Shown piece after piece: positions 9,095 through 18,921 of a stretch of 64,000 nt of DNA. The translations under genes and the position numbers were made by a program. Positions within the stretch are counted from its first letter, which is position 1. The number at the start of each line of letters is the position of its first letter. The stretch is from Acidobacteriota bacterium (GTDB lineage: Bacteria > Acidobacteriota > Terriglobia > Acidiferrales > UBA7541), in the NCBI GenBank assembly GCA_003225295.1, contig QHYZ01000050.1:1-64000 (forward strand). Direction: 5' to 3'. The notes under the pieces are model-generated. The model ran no database searches. It worked only from the letters and a program-made list of their open reading frames with translations, and had not been told where the DNA came from.

Positions 9095-10348
9095 ATGGAC
9101 ATCCAACGACCATCGAACGCTCGGGCCAAGAAGATCAGAAGGATCGCTTACGGCACCGTCGCACTCATCATCATCGGAGGGGTAACCTATGGGCTGTCGA
9201 AGCTCCGGCCGGCCGCGCCCAGTGTGGACCGGGCCACGATCTGGCCGGATGAAGTGAAGCGCGGCCCCATGCTGCGGGAAGTGCGTGGGTTGGGGACCCT
9301 TGTTCCCGAAGACATTCGCTGGATCCCTGCGCAGACGGACTCGCGAGTGGAGCGCTGGGTATTGCGTCCCGGGGCTGTCGTTAAGCCAGATTCCATCATT
9401 ATGGAACTGAGTGACCCAACGTTGCAGCGAGACGCGCTTGACGCGGAATTCCAGCTCAAGGGCGCGGAAGCAGAGTACGCAAATCTCAAGGTGCAGGTTG
9501 ACAGCGATCTGATGAACCAGAAGGCGAACGAAGCCGCCGTACGCAGTGATTTCGAGCAGGCCCACCTGCAACATGAAGTAGACGAAAAGCTATTCAAGGA
9601 GGGCATCGGGTCTGATCACGTCAGGAATCTCTCCAGAGTGAAGGAAGAACAGCTGGCCATTCGCCTAAAACTGGAGACTGAAAGGACTGCGGTGGCTGCC
9701 GATTCTGCGAAAGCCCGACTCGCCGCGCAGCAGGCGAAAATCGATGAACAGAAGGCCCTCTATCAACTGAAGAGGAGCCAAGTGGATGCGCTACATGTTC
9801 GCGCGGGCATCAATGGCGTATTGCAGCTTGTGCCAGTGGACGTCGGCCAGCACGTGACTCCCGGCACAAACCTGGCACGGGTAGCTGATCCAAAGAAACT
9901 CAAAGCGGAAATCAAGATTCCGGAGACGCAAGCCAAGGATGTGACGCCGGGACAAAAAGCTTCGATCGATACGCGGAATGGGGTGGTAAACGGGCACGTT
10001 TCGCGGATCGATCCATCGGTGGTTAACGGCACGGTTACGGTGGACGTGACTATCGACGACCCCCTTCCCTTGGGTGCGCGGCCGGATTTGAGCGTGGACG
10101 GCACGGTCACTCTCGAGAATCTGAAGGACGTGCTTTTTGTGGGCCGGCCGGTACATGGGCAGCCGGACAGCACGATCGGAATTTTCAAGATTATTGATGA
10201 CGGATCGGAAGCCGTGCGCGTCAATGTTAAGTTGGGGCGGAGTTCGGTGAACACCATCGAAATCGTGCAGGGACTAAAGGTCGGAGACAAAGTGATTCTC
10301 TCCGATATGTCCGCCTGGGACGCCTTCGACCGGATCCGCTTGAAGTAA
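9095..10348 (+). CDS. Membrane-fusion (HlyD/RND-type) periplasmic adaptor of an export system
   Basis: About 417 residues from an ATG at 9095, which AGAAGG precedes by about 11 bases; a GTG at 9083 is the alternative. One N-terminal membrane anchor (ALIIIGGVTYGL) is followed by a lipoyl/barrel-sandwich region split by a long coiled coil (about 120-240), then a beta-barrel with VARVADPKKLKAEIKI-like character and a C-terminal VGDKVILSD segment. In MacA-type systems such adaptors bridge the inner-membrane transporter to an outer-membrane channel. It is the first gene of a locus with four permeases and two ATPases. No TolC-like channel is visible in the window. Confidence 0.9.
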   Translation: MDIQRPSNARAKKIRRIAYGTVALIIIGGVTYGLSKLRPAAPSVDRATIWPDEVKRGPMLREVRGLGTLVPEDIRWIPAQTDSRVERWVLRPGAVVKPDSIIMELSDPTLQRDALDAEFQLKGAEAEYANLKVQVDSDLMNQKANEAAVRSDFEQAHLQHEVDEKLFKEGIGSDHVRNLSRVKEEQLAIRLKLETERTAVAADSAKARLAAQQAKIDEQKALYQLKRSQVDALHVRAGINGVLQLVPVDVGQHVTPGTNLARVADPKKLKAEIKIPETQAKDVTPGQKASIDTRNGVVNGHVSRIDPSVVNGTVTVDVTIDDPLPLGARPDLSVDGTVTLENLKDVLFVGRPVHGQPDSTIGIFKIIDDGSEAVRVNVKLGRSSVNTIEIVQGLKVGDKVILSDMSAWDAFDRIRLK

Positions 10349-10445
10349 TAAGGTGTGTTGAACTTAGCCGGGGCTTGCGAATCAGTGATTCCCGATCTCT
10401 GCGCCCACCAAGCAACCGCAACGGGCGCTCGCAGGGGGAGTGAAG

Positions 10446-12938
10446 GTGCACACGCTCTTCGAAGATGTGCGTTACGGCCTGCGGATGCTAGCGAGAAGTC
10501 CGGGCTTCACGGCTGTAGTGATTTTGACGCTCGCGCTTGGAATTGGCGCCAACACGGCGATCTTCTCGATGGTGAATGCCGTGCTGCTGAAGAGTCTGCC
10601 GGTCGAGAAACCGGGAGAGCTGGTGGTCCTGAAATACTCCGACCCGCAATCAGGACAACTGAATGAAGATTTCTCCTACCCGATGTATCAGGCTATTCGC
10701 GACAAGAACGCTTCTTTTTCCGGAGTGCTGGCGCGAAGCGGGGTCGAACTGAACGTCGGCTATGGTGGGCAGAGCGAGCAGCTCTACGGTGAACTGGTAT
10801 CGGGAAATTACTTCACCACTCTTGGCGTGCAGCCCTGGCTGGGGAAGCTCTTTACAGATGACGACGATCGCCTGCCCGGCGGGCATCCCGTGGCCGTGCT
10901 GAGCTACGGCTACTGGCAGCGGCGGTTCGCCGGCGATCCGTTGATTGTTGGAAAGCAGATCATTCTCAACGCCAGACCGATGACCGTCTTGGGGGTCACG
11001 CCACCGGGTTTTTACGGCACGGAATTGGCGCGTAATCCGGGTGTTCGCGTTCCCATGATGATGGCCACCGTTTTCAGGCCAGTTCCCGCCAACCGGCTCG
11101 AGAACCCCCGCCATCGATGGATGACCATCCTGGCGCGCCGGAGGCCAAGGGTCTCTGCTCTGGAAGCGCAAGCGGCGGTCGATGTGCTCTATCGTCAGAC
11201 GCTCGCTGAGGAGCTCGCAGAGAATTCACCTAACCTGACCGAGCATGATAGGAAGCGCGCGCTGGGCGGAAGAATTGAACTGGTCGCCGGTGAACAAGGG
11301 TTTGCCCATCTCCGCGCAGAGATGGAACGTCCGCTGCTTTTGCTTCTTATTGTTACCGGCATCGTGCTGCTCGTGGCGTGCGCGAATCTTGCCAACCTGC
11401 TGCTTGCGCGCACGGAAAGGCGCAAACAAGAGATCGCCGTGCGCTTGGCGATCGGAGCCGGAAAAGGAAGGCTGATACGGCAGTGGCTCACTGAAAGTTT
11501 TATGCTCTCCGCCATGGGCGGTTTTGCTGGAATCCTGCTTGCAGCTTGGACGAAAAGTGCGCTCGTCGGGTTTTTGCCCGCCAGCTATTCAGCAAACCTG
11601 GATGTGCCGTTGGACTTGCGCGTCCTTGGATTTACGCTGCTGGCTTCGTTCCTGACGGGTCTCCTGTTCGGTCTCGCCCCAGTCTGGCAGCTTTTGAACT
11701 CCTCGGTCTCTGGCGCTCTGAGGGATGAAGCTCCCTCGGTAGCTTCCGGCGGGCGACTTTTTAGTCTGCGAAGCGGCCTGGTATTCCTCCAGGTGGCCCT
11801 TTCTCTGCCGCTGCTGATCGCCGCCGGACTGTTCTGGCATAGCCTCGAAAACCTGCACGGAATCAACCCCGGTTTTGTAAAAGAAAATGTGTTCCTCGCG
11901 CAGCTCAATCCGTCTCTGAACGGCTATCCACAGGAAAGAATCAAAGGCCTGTACCATGATTTGCTTATGCGTGTTGGCAGCTTGCCGGGAGTGCAGGCCG
12001 TAAGCTTGGCCTCTGATTCTCCGCTTTCCGGTGGCTGGGACCAGGAGGGCATCCGCGTGGAGGGCTATCAGCCGCGGCCGGACGAGGAGATGAGCATTAA
12101 CGCAACCATAGTCTCGCCGAGATATTTCGCGAGCCTGGGCATTCCCCTGACCGCCGGAAGGGATTTCCGGGATCAAGATGACGCCGCGCATCCCATGGTA
12201 GCCATCATCAACGAGACGATGGCCAGTTATTTCTTTGGGGCCAGGAATCCCATGGGAAGAAAAATCGGTACGAACGACGATCCAAAAGCTCAGCCGGATA
12301 TTGAAATCATCGGAGTGGTCAAGGATGCGAAGTATGTTCATCTTCAGGAAGCGGCCCGCCGCCACTTTTACACTCCGATGGCGCAACAACCACGCCTCTT
12401 TGACATGACGCTGCACGCGCGCACGGCGGGCGATCCTGGAAAGCTTACAGAACTGGTGCGCACCGAAGTCAAAGACCTGGACGCCAACCTACCCCTCTAC
12501 GGAACAACCACCTTGGAAATCCAAACGGAAGAATCGCTGACCGAGGAAAGGGTAGTTACTTGGCTCTCGAGCGCGTTTGGCTTGCTCGCGACTCTGCTTG
12601 CTTCCGTAGGACTCTATGGAGTAGTGGCTTTTGCCGTCGCCCGACGCACGCGGGAAATCGGAATTCGCATGGCCATGGGGGCGCAACGGGGAGACATTCT
12701 TGGCACCGTCTTGCAACACATGTTCATCGTCGTTAGCGCGGGAATTGTTGCGGGTGTCGCGGCCGCCTATGCTGGTAGCCGCCTGCTGGGCACCATGCTC
12801 TTTGAAGTCAAGCCCACGGACTTATTGTCGTACGCGGGAGCGTGCTTGCTCCTGATTTGTGTCGCGGGCACGGCGGCGTATGTCCCGGCGCGGCGCGCGA
12901 CGCTCGTCGATCCGATCGAGGCGCTGCGCTACGAATGA
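10446..12938 (+). CDS. ADOP-type ABC permease (MacB/FtsX-like), paralogue 1
   Basis: About 830 residues. The N-terminus (LFEDVRYGLRMLARSPGFT) leads into a first membrane helix with [13 protein letters not shown], the signature of the acidobacterial duplicated orphan permeases. A periplasmic MacB-core domain follows (QLYGELVSGNYFTTLGV), then a first FtsX block ([25 protein letters not shown]), a second periplasmic domain and a second FtsX block (REIGIRMAMGAQRGD). It ends with the family signature PARRATLVDPIEALRYE. The GTG at 10446 is preferred over 10440 because of spacing to GGGGGAG. There is no fused ATPase, so it needs a separate subunit, probably one of the two in this locus. Confidence 0.92.
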   Translation: MHTLFEDVRYGLRMLARSPGFTAVVILTLALGIGANTAIFSMVNAVLLKSLPVEKPGELVVLKYSDPQSGQLNEDFSYPMYQAIRDKNASFSGVLARSGVELNVGYGGQSEQLYGELVSGNYFTTLGVQPWLGKLFTDDDDRLPGGHPVAVLSYGYWQRRFAGDPLIVGKQIILNARPMTVLGVTPPGFYGTELARNPGVRVPMMMATVFRPVPANRLENPRHRWMTILARRRPRVSALEAQAAVDVLYRQTLAEELAENSPNLTEHDRKRALGGRIELVAGEQGFAHLRAEMERPLLLLLIVTGIVLLVACANLANLLLARTERRKQEIAVRLAIGAGKGRLIRQWLTESFMLSAMGGFAGILLAAWTKSALVGFLPASYSANLDVPLDLRVLGFTLLASFLTGLLFGLAPVWQLLNSSVSGALRDEAPSVASGGRLFSLRSGLVFLQVALSLPLLIAAGLFWHSLENLHGINPGFVKENVFLAQLNPSLNGYPQERIKGLYHDLLMRVGSLPGVQAVSLASDSPLSGGWDQEGIRVEGYQPRPDEEMSINATIVSPRYFASLGIPLTAGRDFRDQDDAAHPMVAIINETMASYFFGARNPMGRKIGTNDDPKAQPDIEIIGVVKDAKYVHLQEAARRHFYTPMAQQPRLFDMTLHARTAGDPGKLTELVRTEVKDLDANLPLYGTTTLEIQTEESLTEERVVTWLSSAFGLLATLLASVGLYGVVAFAVARRTREIGIRMAMGAQRGDILGTVLQHMFIVVSAGIVAGVAAAYAGSRLLGTMLFEVKPTDLLSYAGACLLLICVAGTAAYVPARRATLVDPIEALRYE

Positions 12939-12976
12939 TGGCCGTTTGGGGATCAAGGATTTTAAGGATCTAGAGG

Positions 12977-15490
12977 ATGCCCGAGCTTTATCAAGACGTG
13001 CGGTACGGCCTACGGATGCTGGCTAAGAATCCGGGATTTACGGCCATTGCGATCCTCACGCTGGCGCTCGGCATCGGCGCGAACACGGCAATTTTCTCGC
13101 TGCTCAATCAAATCCTGTTGCGGCGCTTGCCGGTCGAGAATCCCCAAGAGTTGGTGGTGCTGACGTCGCCCGGACCCAAACATGGACATGTGTGGAGTGA
13201 CGGCGATGATTCGGAGATTTTTTCCTACCCGCTGTACAAGGGGCTGGCAAAAAACACCACGGTTTTTGACGGGGTGCTCGCGCGATATGAATTTTCGGCA
13301 AGCATCGCGAGTCAAGGACAGACGGACCGTGGTTCGGGCGAACTCGTAACGGGGAACTATTTCGAGGTGCTTGGTGTGCGGCCGGCCCTCGGCCGAGTGC
13401 TGTCGGCTGCCGATGACGATGTCCAGGGGGCCCATCCGGTACTCGTGTTGAGCCATGCTTATTGGACGCAGCATTTCGGCGGAGATGCGGGAGTTTTGAA
13501 TCACACCATCCTGGTGAACAACACGGAAATGACCATCGTCGGCGTTGCGCAGGCAGGATTCAGGGGCATCCAGGTGGGACACACGCCGGACATTTTTGTG
13601 CCCATGACCATGAAGGGGCAGATGACGCCGATCCGGAATGGGCTGGACGACTGGAATGATTCGTTTTTGGCAGTGTTGGCGCGGCGGAAGTCGGGCGTGT
13701 CCATGGAGCAGGCGCAGGCGGGAATCAACGTGGACTACCCGGGCCTGCTCGAACAGCAGCTGGCGGCCATCCCCAACCCCAATATGGGAGCCAAAGACCG
13801 TCAGAAGTTTCTCGCCAAGAGGATTGAGCTGTTTCCTGGAGCACAGGGAAGAACCGTCGTACAGCGCGATTCCGGGCCGGGTCTGATGGCGCTGTTTGCC
13901 ATGGTGGCACTGGTGCTGCTGATCGCGTGCACCAACGTGGCGAATCTGCTGCTGGCAAAGGCAGCTGCACGACAGCGCGAGTTTGCCATCCGTTCCGCCC
14001 TGGGAGCCTCGCCAGGGCGGATGATGCGGCAATTGCTGGTGGAAAGCTTTCTCTGCGCACTGGGTGGAGGCGTTCTAGGACTCATTTTGGGCGGCTGGAT
14101 AATGAACATTTTGACGGAAGCCGTCGTTTCTGAAGCAATGGTACAGGGGATCACCGCGCGGGTCGATGGAAGCGTATTGGCGTTTGCGACGGCAGCGACG
14201 GCGGTCTCGGCGCTGCTGTTCGGGCTGATCCCTGCTTGGCGGGCGACGCGAACCGGGGTTTCGCAGACGCTGAAAGACCAGGGATCAACAACATCGGCGG
14301 GGCCGGCCCACGTGCGATTCCGCAAGTACCTGGTTGCAGGTCAGGTGGCATTCACGCTGCTGTTGCTGACAGGCGGGGCGCTGTTTTCCCGGACGCTGTG
14401 GAACCTGCGGACACAAAACCTGGGATTGAGCACGGAGAAGCTGATGACGTTTTCGATTTCGCCGCAATTGAGCGGCTATGACGCGTCGAGAACGGTGGCC
14501 CTGGTCGACCGGCTGAGGGAGAGGCTGGGTGCGCTTCCCGGAGTGCTCGGTGTGGGATCGTCGCAGATTCCGGTGCTGACGGGGACCGATATGAGCGGGA
14601 ACATTACCGTGGAAGGCCGTCAAAACCTAGATACCGATGACCAGCACGTGAATTATGACGCGGTGAGCCCGAACTATTTCTCGACCATGAGAATTCCGCT
14701 GCTTTCCGGTCGCGAATTCAACGCCGGAGACACCGCGGCAAACACGAAGGTGGCGATCGTGAATGAAGCCATGGCAAAAGAGTTCTTTCCGAACAGAAAT
14801 CCGATTGGCATGCACTTTGCGCTGGGCGGGGGAAATAACGTCAAGCCAAATATAGAGATCGTTGGTGTTGTGAAAGCGGTAAGAGAGGGTCACGTCCGGG
14901 ATGCCGAGCGGCCGTTTTTCTATCAGCCCTATTCGCAATTCGGAAAACTCTTCGGCATGAGTTTTTACGTTCGCACCCAACAAGATCCCCTGTTAATCGC
15001 CAACACGCTGCGGGAGACGGTCCGGGGAGCGGATGCTAATTTGCCGGTGTACGAACTAAAGACAGTCGAGCGCGTAGTGGACGAAGATCTATTTGCTGAG
15101 CGCGTGATCGCGGGGCTGTCCGCGGCGTTTGGCGGTTTGGCGGCGTTGCTGGCGGCACTGGGAATTTACGGGGTGCTAGCCTACCTGGTCGTGCAGCGGA
15201 CGCGGGAAATTGGAATTCGAGTGGCGCTGGGGGCCCCGGCTGGACACGTAAGAGGGCTAGTGTTCAAGGAAGTTGGATGGATGCTTTTGGTGGGCGCAGC
15301 GGTGGGATTGCCACTGGCATACGGGCTAGCTCGGCTAAGCGAGTCTCTGCTGTACGGGGTGCACGCGGGCGACGTTCTGGTGTATGCGGCATCGTTGGGG
15401 ATTATCTGCCTGGTGGCTTTCGCAGCGTGCTACCTCCCATCGCGGCGAGCAACGCGGATCGATCCCATCGTGGCGCTGCGCTACGAATAA
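12977..15490 (+). CDS. ADOP-type ABC permease, paralogue 2
   Basis: 837 residues, 38 bases after paralogue 1 and clearly related to it. It opens with LYQDVRYGLRMLAKNPGFT and the [13 protein letters not shown] helix, has a MacB-type periplasmic domain with GSGELVTGNYFEVLGVRP, then two FtsX blocks (CTNVANLLLAKAAARQREF and REIGIRVALGAPAGHVRG). It ends with PSRRATRIDPIVALRYE. The repetition suggests tandem duplication followed by divergence. The transported substrate is unknown; related MacB systems export macrolides, peptides or lipids. Confidence 0.92.
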   Translation: MPELYQDVRYGLRMLAKNPGFTAIAILTLALGIGANTAIFSLLNQILLRRLPVENPQELVVLTSPGPKHGHVWSDGDDSEIFSYPLYKGLAKNTTVFDGVLARYEFSASIASQGQTDRGSGELVTGNYFEVLGVRPALGRVLSAADDDVQGAHPVLVLSHAYWTQHFGGDAGVLNHTILVNNTEMTIVGVAQAGFRGIQVGHTPDIFVPMTMKGQMTPIRNGLDDWNDSFLAVLARRKSGVSMEQAQAGINVDYPGLLEQQLAAIPNPNMGAKDRQKFLAKRIELFPGAQGRTVVQRDSGPGLMALFAMVALVLLIACTNVANLLLAKAAARQREFAIRSALGASPGRMMRQLLVESFLCALGGGVLGLILGGWIMNILTEAVVSEAMVQGITARVDGSVLAFATAATAVSALLFGLIPAWRATRTGVSQTLKDQGSTTSAGPAHVRFRKYLVAGQVAFTLLLLTGGALFSRTLWNLRTQNLGLSTEKLMTFSISPQLSGYDASRTVALVDRLRERLGALPGVLGVGSSQIPVLTGTDMSGNITVEGRQNLDTDDQHVNYDAVSPNYFSTMRIPLLSGREFNAGDTAANTKVAIVNEAMAKEFFPNRNPIGMHFALGGGNNVKPNIEIVGVVKAVREGHVRDAERPFFYQPYSQFGKLFGMSFYVRTQQDPLLIANTLRETVRGADANLPVYELKTVERVVDEDLFAERVIAGLSAAFGGLAALLAALGIYGVLAYLVVQRTREIGIRVALGAPAGHVRGLVFKEVGWMLLVGAAVGLPLAYGLARLSESLLYGVHAGDVLVYAASLGIICLVAFAACYLPSRRATRIDPIVALRYE

Positions 15491-15492
15491 AT

Positions 15493-15521
15493 CCTGGTTC
15501 TTCGAAACACGACGAACCAGG
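15493..15521 (+). terminator. Perfect 8-bp inverted repeat just after permease 2 (weak terminator or operator)
   Basis: CCTGGTTC (15493-15500) is exactly complementary to GAACCAGG (15514-15521), with a 13-base loop. It begins 3 bases after the stop codon of paralogue 2, in the 175-base gap before the ATPase gene. No T tract follows, so intrinsic termination would be inefficient. It may instead stabilise the upstream mRNA or bind a regulator. Confidence 0.35.
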
Positions 15522-15665
15522 AAAGAAGCGAGGAGCGTGCGCTGGAAATAAAGGGGTTACGGTTTCTTTCTAAGGAATAGCCGCAAGCTAGATTTTGTCT
15601 GGTGAGCACCAGGACCAAGTGCAGGTGAAAAGAGCTTTCAAGATCGGATACGAGAAGGAGAGCAA

Positions 15666-16376
15666 ATGACGGACCCAAACGCAACACTCATCAAGATGGA
15701 AGGCGTGAAGAAAGTGTTCTATACGGATGAGGTCGAGACGCACGCTTTGTCCGAGATCCACCTGGAGATCAAGAAGGGGCAATACATCTCGATCGCCGGG
15801 CCTTCGGGCTGCGGCAAATCGACCTTGCTCTCCATTCTCGGGCTTCTCGATTCACCGACGGGCGGGGAGTATACGCTCAACGGGTCGCCGGTCGCGAATC
15901 TCTCGATCAGCGAGCGCACGCGGATCCGCAACCGCGAGATTGGATTTATTTTCCAGGCCTTCAACCTGATTGGCGACCTGACAGTGTATGAAAACGTTGA
16001 ACTGCCATTGACGTATCGGGGCACGAGCGGTGCGGAGCGGAAGCAGAAGGTGCAGCACGCGCTGGAACGTGTGGGCATGGCGCACCGGCTACGCCACTAT
16101 CCCTCGCAACTCTCCGGCGGTCAGCAGCAGCGTGTGGCGGTGGCCCGCGCGCTTGTCGGTGATCCGCTCATTCTGATGGCTGACGAGCCGACCGGAAACC
16201 TCGATTCAAAGAACGGCGAGGCCGTGATGGAGCTCCTTCGCGACCTGCACCGCAACGGCGCGACCGTTTGCATGGTCACGCACGACCAGCGTTACGCCAA
16301 TTTCGCCGAACGCACCATTCATCTGTTCGACGGGCGCATCGTCGAGGAGACCCAGGAAGCGCCGGTAGGCGCCTGA
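15666..16376 (+). CDS. ABC transporter ATP-binding protein (MacB/LolD type), first of two
   Basis: 236 residues. Walker A GPSGCGKST (about residues 43-51), a Q-loop in FIFQAFNLI, signature LSGGQQQRVAVARAL and Walker B LILMADEPTGNLDS are all intact, followed by the H-loop MVTHDQRYA. LolD/MacB-type ATPases power MacB/FtsX-like permeases. It lies between permeases 2 and 3 and is separated from the next permease by only 14 bases, so it probably energises that one and perhaps others in the locus. GAAGGAGAG gives a strong ribosome site. Confidence 0.93.
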   Translation: MTDPNATLIKMEGVKKVFYTDEVETHALSEIHLEIKKGQYISIAGPSGCGKSTLLSILGLLDSPTGGEYTLNGSPVANLSISERTRIRNREIGFIFQAFNLIGDLTVYENVELPLTYRGTSGAERKQKVQHALERVGMAHRLRHYPSQLSGGQQQRVAVARALVGDPLILMADEPTGNLDSKNGEAVMELLRDLHRNGATVCMVTHDQRYANFAERTIHLFDGRIVEETQEAPVGA

Positions 16377-16390
16377 CGCCGAGGCGGCTC

Positions 16391-18826
16391 ATGGATACGT
16401 TCTGGCAGGACTTACGATTCGCAGCGCGGATGCTGGCGAAGAGTCCCGGGTTTACCGCCGTGGCCGTTTTGACCCTTGCGCTGGGTATCGGCGCCAACAC
16501 TGCAATTTTTACGGTTGTATACGGAGTGCTGCTCCGCCCGCTGCCCTTCCCTGAGCCCGACCATATCGTCCAGCTTGCCGAGAGCTATCAAACACTATCC
16601 GATGAGATGAGTTTAACGGCGGAGCAGTTGGAGCTTCTGCGGGAGTACGGCAAACTCTTCGAACATATCGCGGGTTACACCGACGTTGGCTTCAATTTTG
16701 CTACCGGGAATGAAGCGGAACATGTTCGTGGTGTGCCTGTCTCAGCCGAGTATTTCCAAGTACTTGGTATTCGCCCCGCGCTCGGCCGTGACTTTCTTCC
16801 CGAAGAAGATCGAGCCGACGGGCAGCGCGTTGCCATACTGAGTCATTCCCTATGGAAGCGCCGCCTGGGCGGGGCTGAGGGAGCGATGGGCCAAAAGGTT
16901 TTGCTCAATGGGGATGCTTACACGGTGATCGGAGTGATGCCCGCTGGCTTTGATCCGCGCGCCAATTCTGATCTGAGTCCGGGTGTCCGGGCGGAGGTGT
17001 GGATTCCGCTGGCGCTGGTGGCGAAGACCGCAGGGAGCGGCGAAAACATCAGTGTTATCGGCAGGCTGAGGCCGGGGGTGACGCGCGATCAACTGCAGTC
17101 GCAGATGGACATCGTCACCCGGGATTTCCGAGTCCGCTATCCCAACGTTGTGGGGCAACAGCTCATCATGAGTTTCAGGCCGTATCAAGCCATGATCGGC
17201 GCGGGGATGCGCCCGTTCCTGCTGGTTCTGCTGGGTGCGATCGGCTTTGTACTTCTGATTGCTTGCGCCAACGTGGCCAATTTGTTCCTCGCGCGCGGAA
17301 GCTCACGGGGGCGAGAAATTGCGGTGCGCGTCGCCATGGGAGCCTCGAGGGTTCGACTCATCCGCCAACTGCTCACAGAAAGCATGTTGATTGCTTTGGC
17401 GGGGGGAGCACTCGGTTTGGCTGTGGCCGGCTCGGGATTGGGTTCACTCCTGGCGATGGCGCCCAGCAATTTGCCCCGCTTGAGCGATATCCGCCTCGAT
17501 GCCTGGACATTCGCATTCACGCTTCTAATTTCCATTCTGACGGGCGCGGTGTTTGGGATTGCCCCTGCGCTCTATGCCACCAAGACTAATCTCAGCGAGA
17601 CGCTTAAGGAAGGCGAGGGAAGGGCCAGTGCGGGAGTCGGCCGCGCGAGGCTGCGGCAGGGATTGGTGATCGGAGAATTAGCTCTATCGCTCGTGCTGCT
17701 GGCCGGAGCGGGTCTGATGATCGCCACCTTCGCAAAATTGATGAATGCAAATCCCGGGTTTGATTCCCACCACGTTCTTACCATGCAATTCTGGATGACC
17801 GGGTCGAAATACAACTCCACTCGGGAAATTACTCGATTCTACAGGGACATCGAGCAGCGCATTGCAGCTTTGCCTGGCGTGACCGCTGCGGGCGTCGTTG
17901 CGGCGGGATTGCCCCTCGAAAGAGGGGGAAATAATGGCGTGAGGATTGCCGGGCCCAAGGAATCGGAATGGATCTCCATGGATTACAGGGAGATTACACC
18001 GGGGTACTTCCAGGCCATCGGAACACCCTGGAAGCAAGGGCGTGGATTCACGGAATCCGATTCCGAATTCTCGAGTCCCGTGGTCATTATCAACGAAGCG
18101 GTCGCCCGCAAATATTTTCAGGGGCAAGGCTCCCTCGGAAAGTACCTCTACGTCAGTGGCGTCCTTTGTGAAGTGGTAGGCGTGGTGGGCGACGTGAAGA
18201 GCTACGTGGATCAGCCCGCCGAACCGACCACATTTATTCCAGCAGCGCAAGCTAAATTGGGAACCTCCAGCCTCTTCGAGGCCTGGTTTCCGCGAAGCAT
18301 CGTGGCACGAACGACGGGGAACCCTCTCATGCTTAACCAAGCCCTGCGGGAAGCGCTGGCCGCGGCAGATCCGCTTGTGCCGACTGGCGCGGTTCGGTCC
18401 ATGGACCAAGTGCTCGCAGGTTCGCTGGCCCTGCGAAGCTTCATGATGCTGCTGTTGAGCATCTTCGGCGGCCTCGCGCTGGTGCTTGCGAGTGTGGGCA
18501 TTTACGGAGTCATCTCCTACGTGGTATCCGAGCGAACGCGTGAAATCGGGGTGCGCATGGCGCTCGGGGCAAGGCCCACGGATGTGCTAAAGATGATTCT
18601 GACGGAAGGGTTGAAGCTGGTCGCCAGCGGCGTAGTGTTCGGCGTCGCAGCGGCGCTGATGCTGACGAGACTACTCGAAGGCATGATCTACGGGGTGAGT
18701 ATGAGGGACCCCCTTATTTTCGTAGCAGTGAATTTGCTCCTGGTGACGGTCTCGCTGGCAGCATGCTACGTCCCGGCGCGGCGGGCGATGCGCGTAGATC
18801 CGCTGATCGCGTTGCGATACGAATAA
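16391..18826 (+). CDS. ADOP-type ABC permease, paralogue 3
   Basis: 811 residues from the ATG at 16391. The frame is open upstream, but the earlier part overlaps the ATPase gene and has no family similarity. It opens with FWQDLRFAARMLAKSPGFT and [13 protein letters not shown], has the MacB-type periplasmic core with RGVPVSAEYFQVLGIRP, then two FtsX blocks (CANVANLFLARGSSRGREI and REIGVRMALGARPTDVLK). It ends PARRAMRVDPLIALRYE. The close spacing to the ATPase argues for translational coupling and for a working ATPase-permease pair. Confidence 0.92.
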   Translation: MDTFWQDLRFAARMLAKSPGFTAVAVLTLALGIGANTAIFTVVYGVLLRPLPFPEPDHIVQLAESYQTLSDEMSLTAEQLELLREYGKLFEHIAGYTDVGFNFATGNEAEHVRGVPVSAEYFQVLGIRPALGRDFLPEEDRADGQRVAILSHSLWKRRLGGAEGAMGQKVLLNGDAYTVIGVMPAGFDPRANSDLSPGVRAEVWIPLALVAKTAGSGENISVIGRLRPGVTRDQLQSQMDIVTRDFRVRYPNVVGQQLIMSFRPYQAMIGAGMRPFLLVLLGAIGFVLLIACANVANLFLARGSSRGREIAVRVAMGASRVRLIRQLLTESMLIALAGGALGLAVAGSGLGSLLAMAPSNLPRLSDIRLDAWTFAFTLLISILTGAVFGIAPALYATKTNLSETLKEGEGRASAGVGRARLRQGLVIGELALSLVLLAGAGLMIATFAKLMNANPGFDSHHVLTMQFWMTGSKYNSTREITRFYRDIEQRIAALPGVTAAGVVAAGLPLERGGNNGVRIAGPKESEWISMDYREITPGYFQAIGTPWKQGRGFTESDSEFSSPVVIINEAVARKYFQGQGSLGKYLYVSGVLCEVVGVVGDVKSYVDQPAEPTTFIPAAQAKLGTSSLFEAWFPRSIVARTTGNPLMLNQALREALAAADPLVPTGAVRSMDQVLAGSLALRSFMMLLLSIFGGLALVLASVGIYGVISYVVSERTREIGVRMALGARPTDVLKMILTEGLKLVASGVVFGVAAALMLTRLLEGMIYGVSMRDPLIFVAVNLLLVTVSLAACYVPARRAMRVDPLIALRYE

Positions 18827-18921
18827 GTCATGGTCCCCGCAGGATGAAAGTAGCGGTGCGCAGCAGAGCCGTTATTTTCAGTGAGATAGGGGGCTTCTTT
18901 CCGAGGAGTAGGAGCTACTAA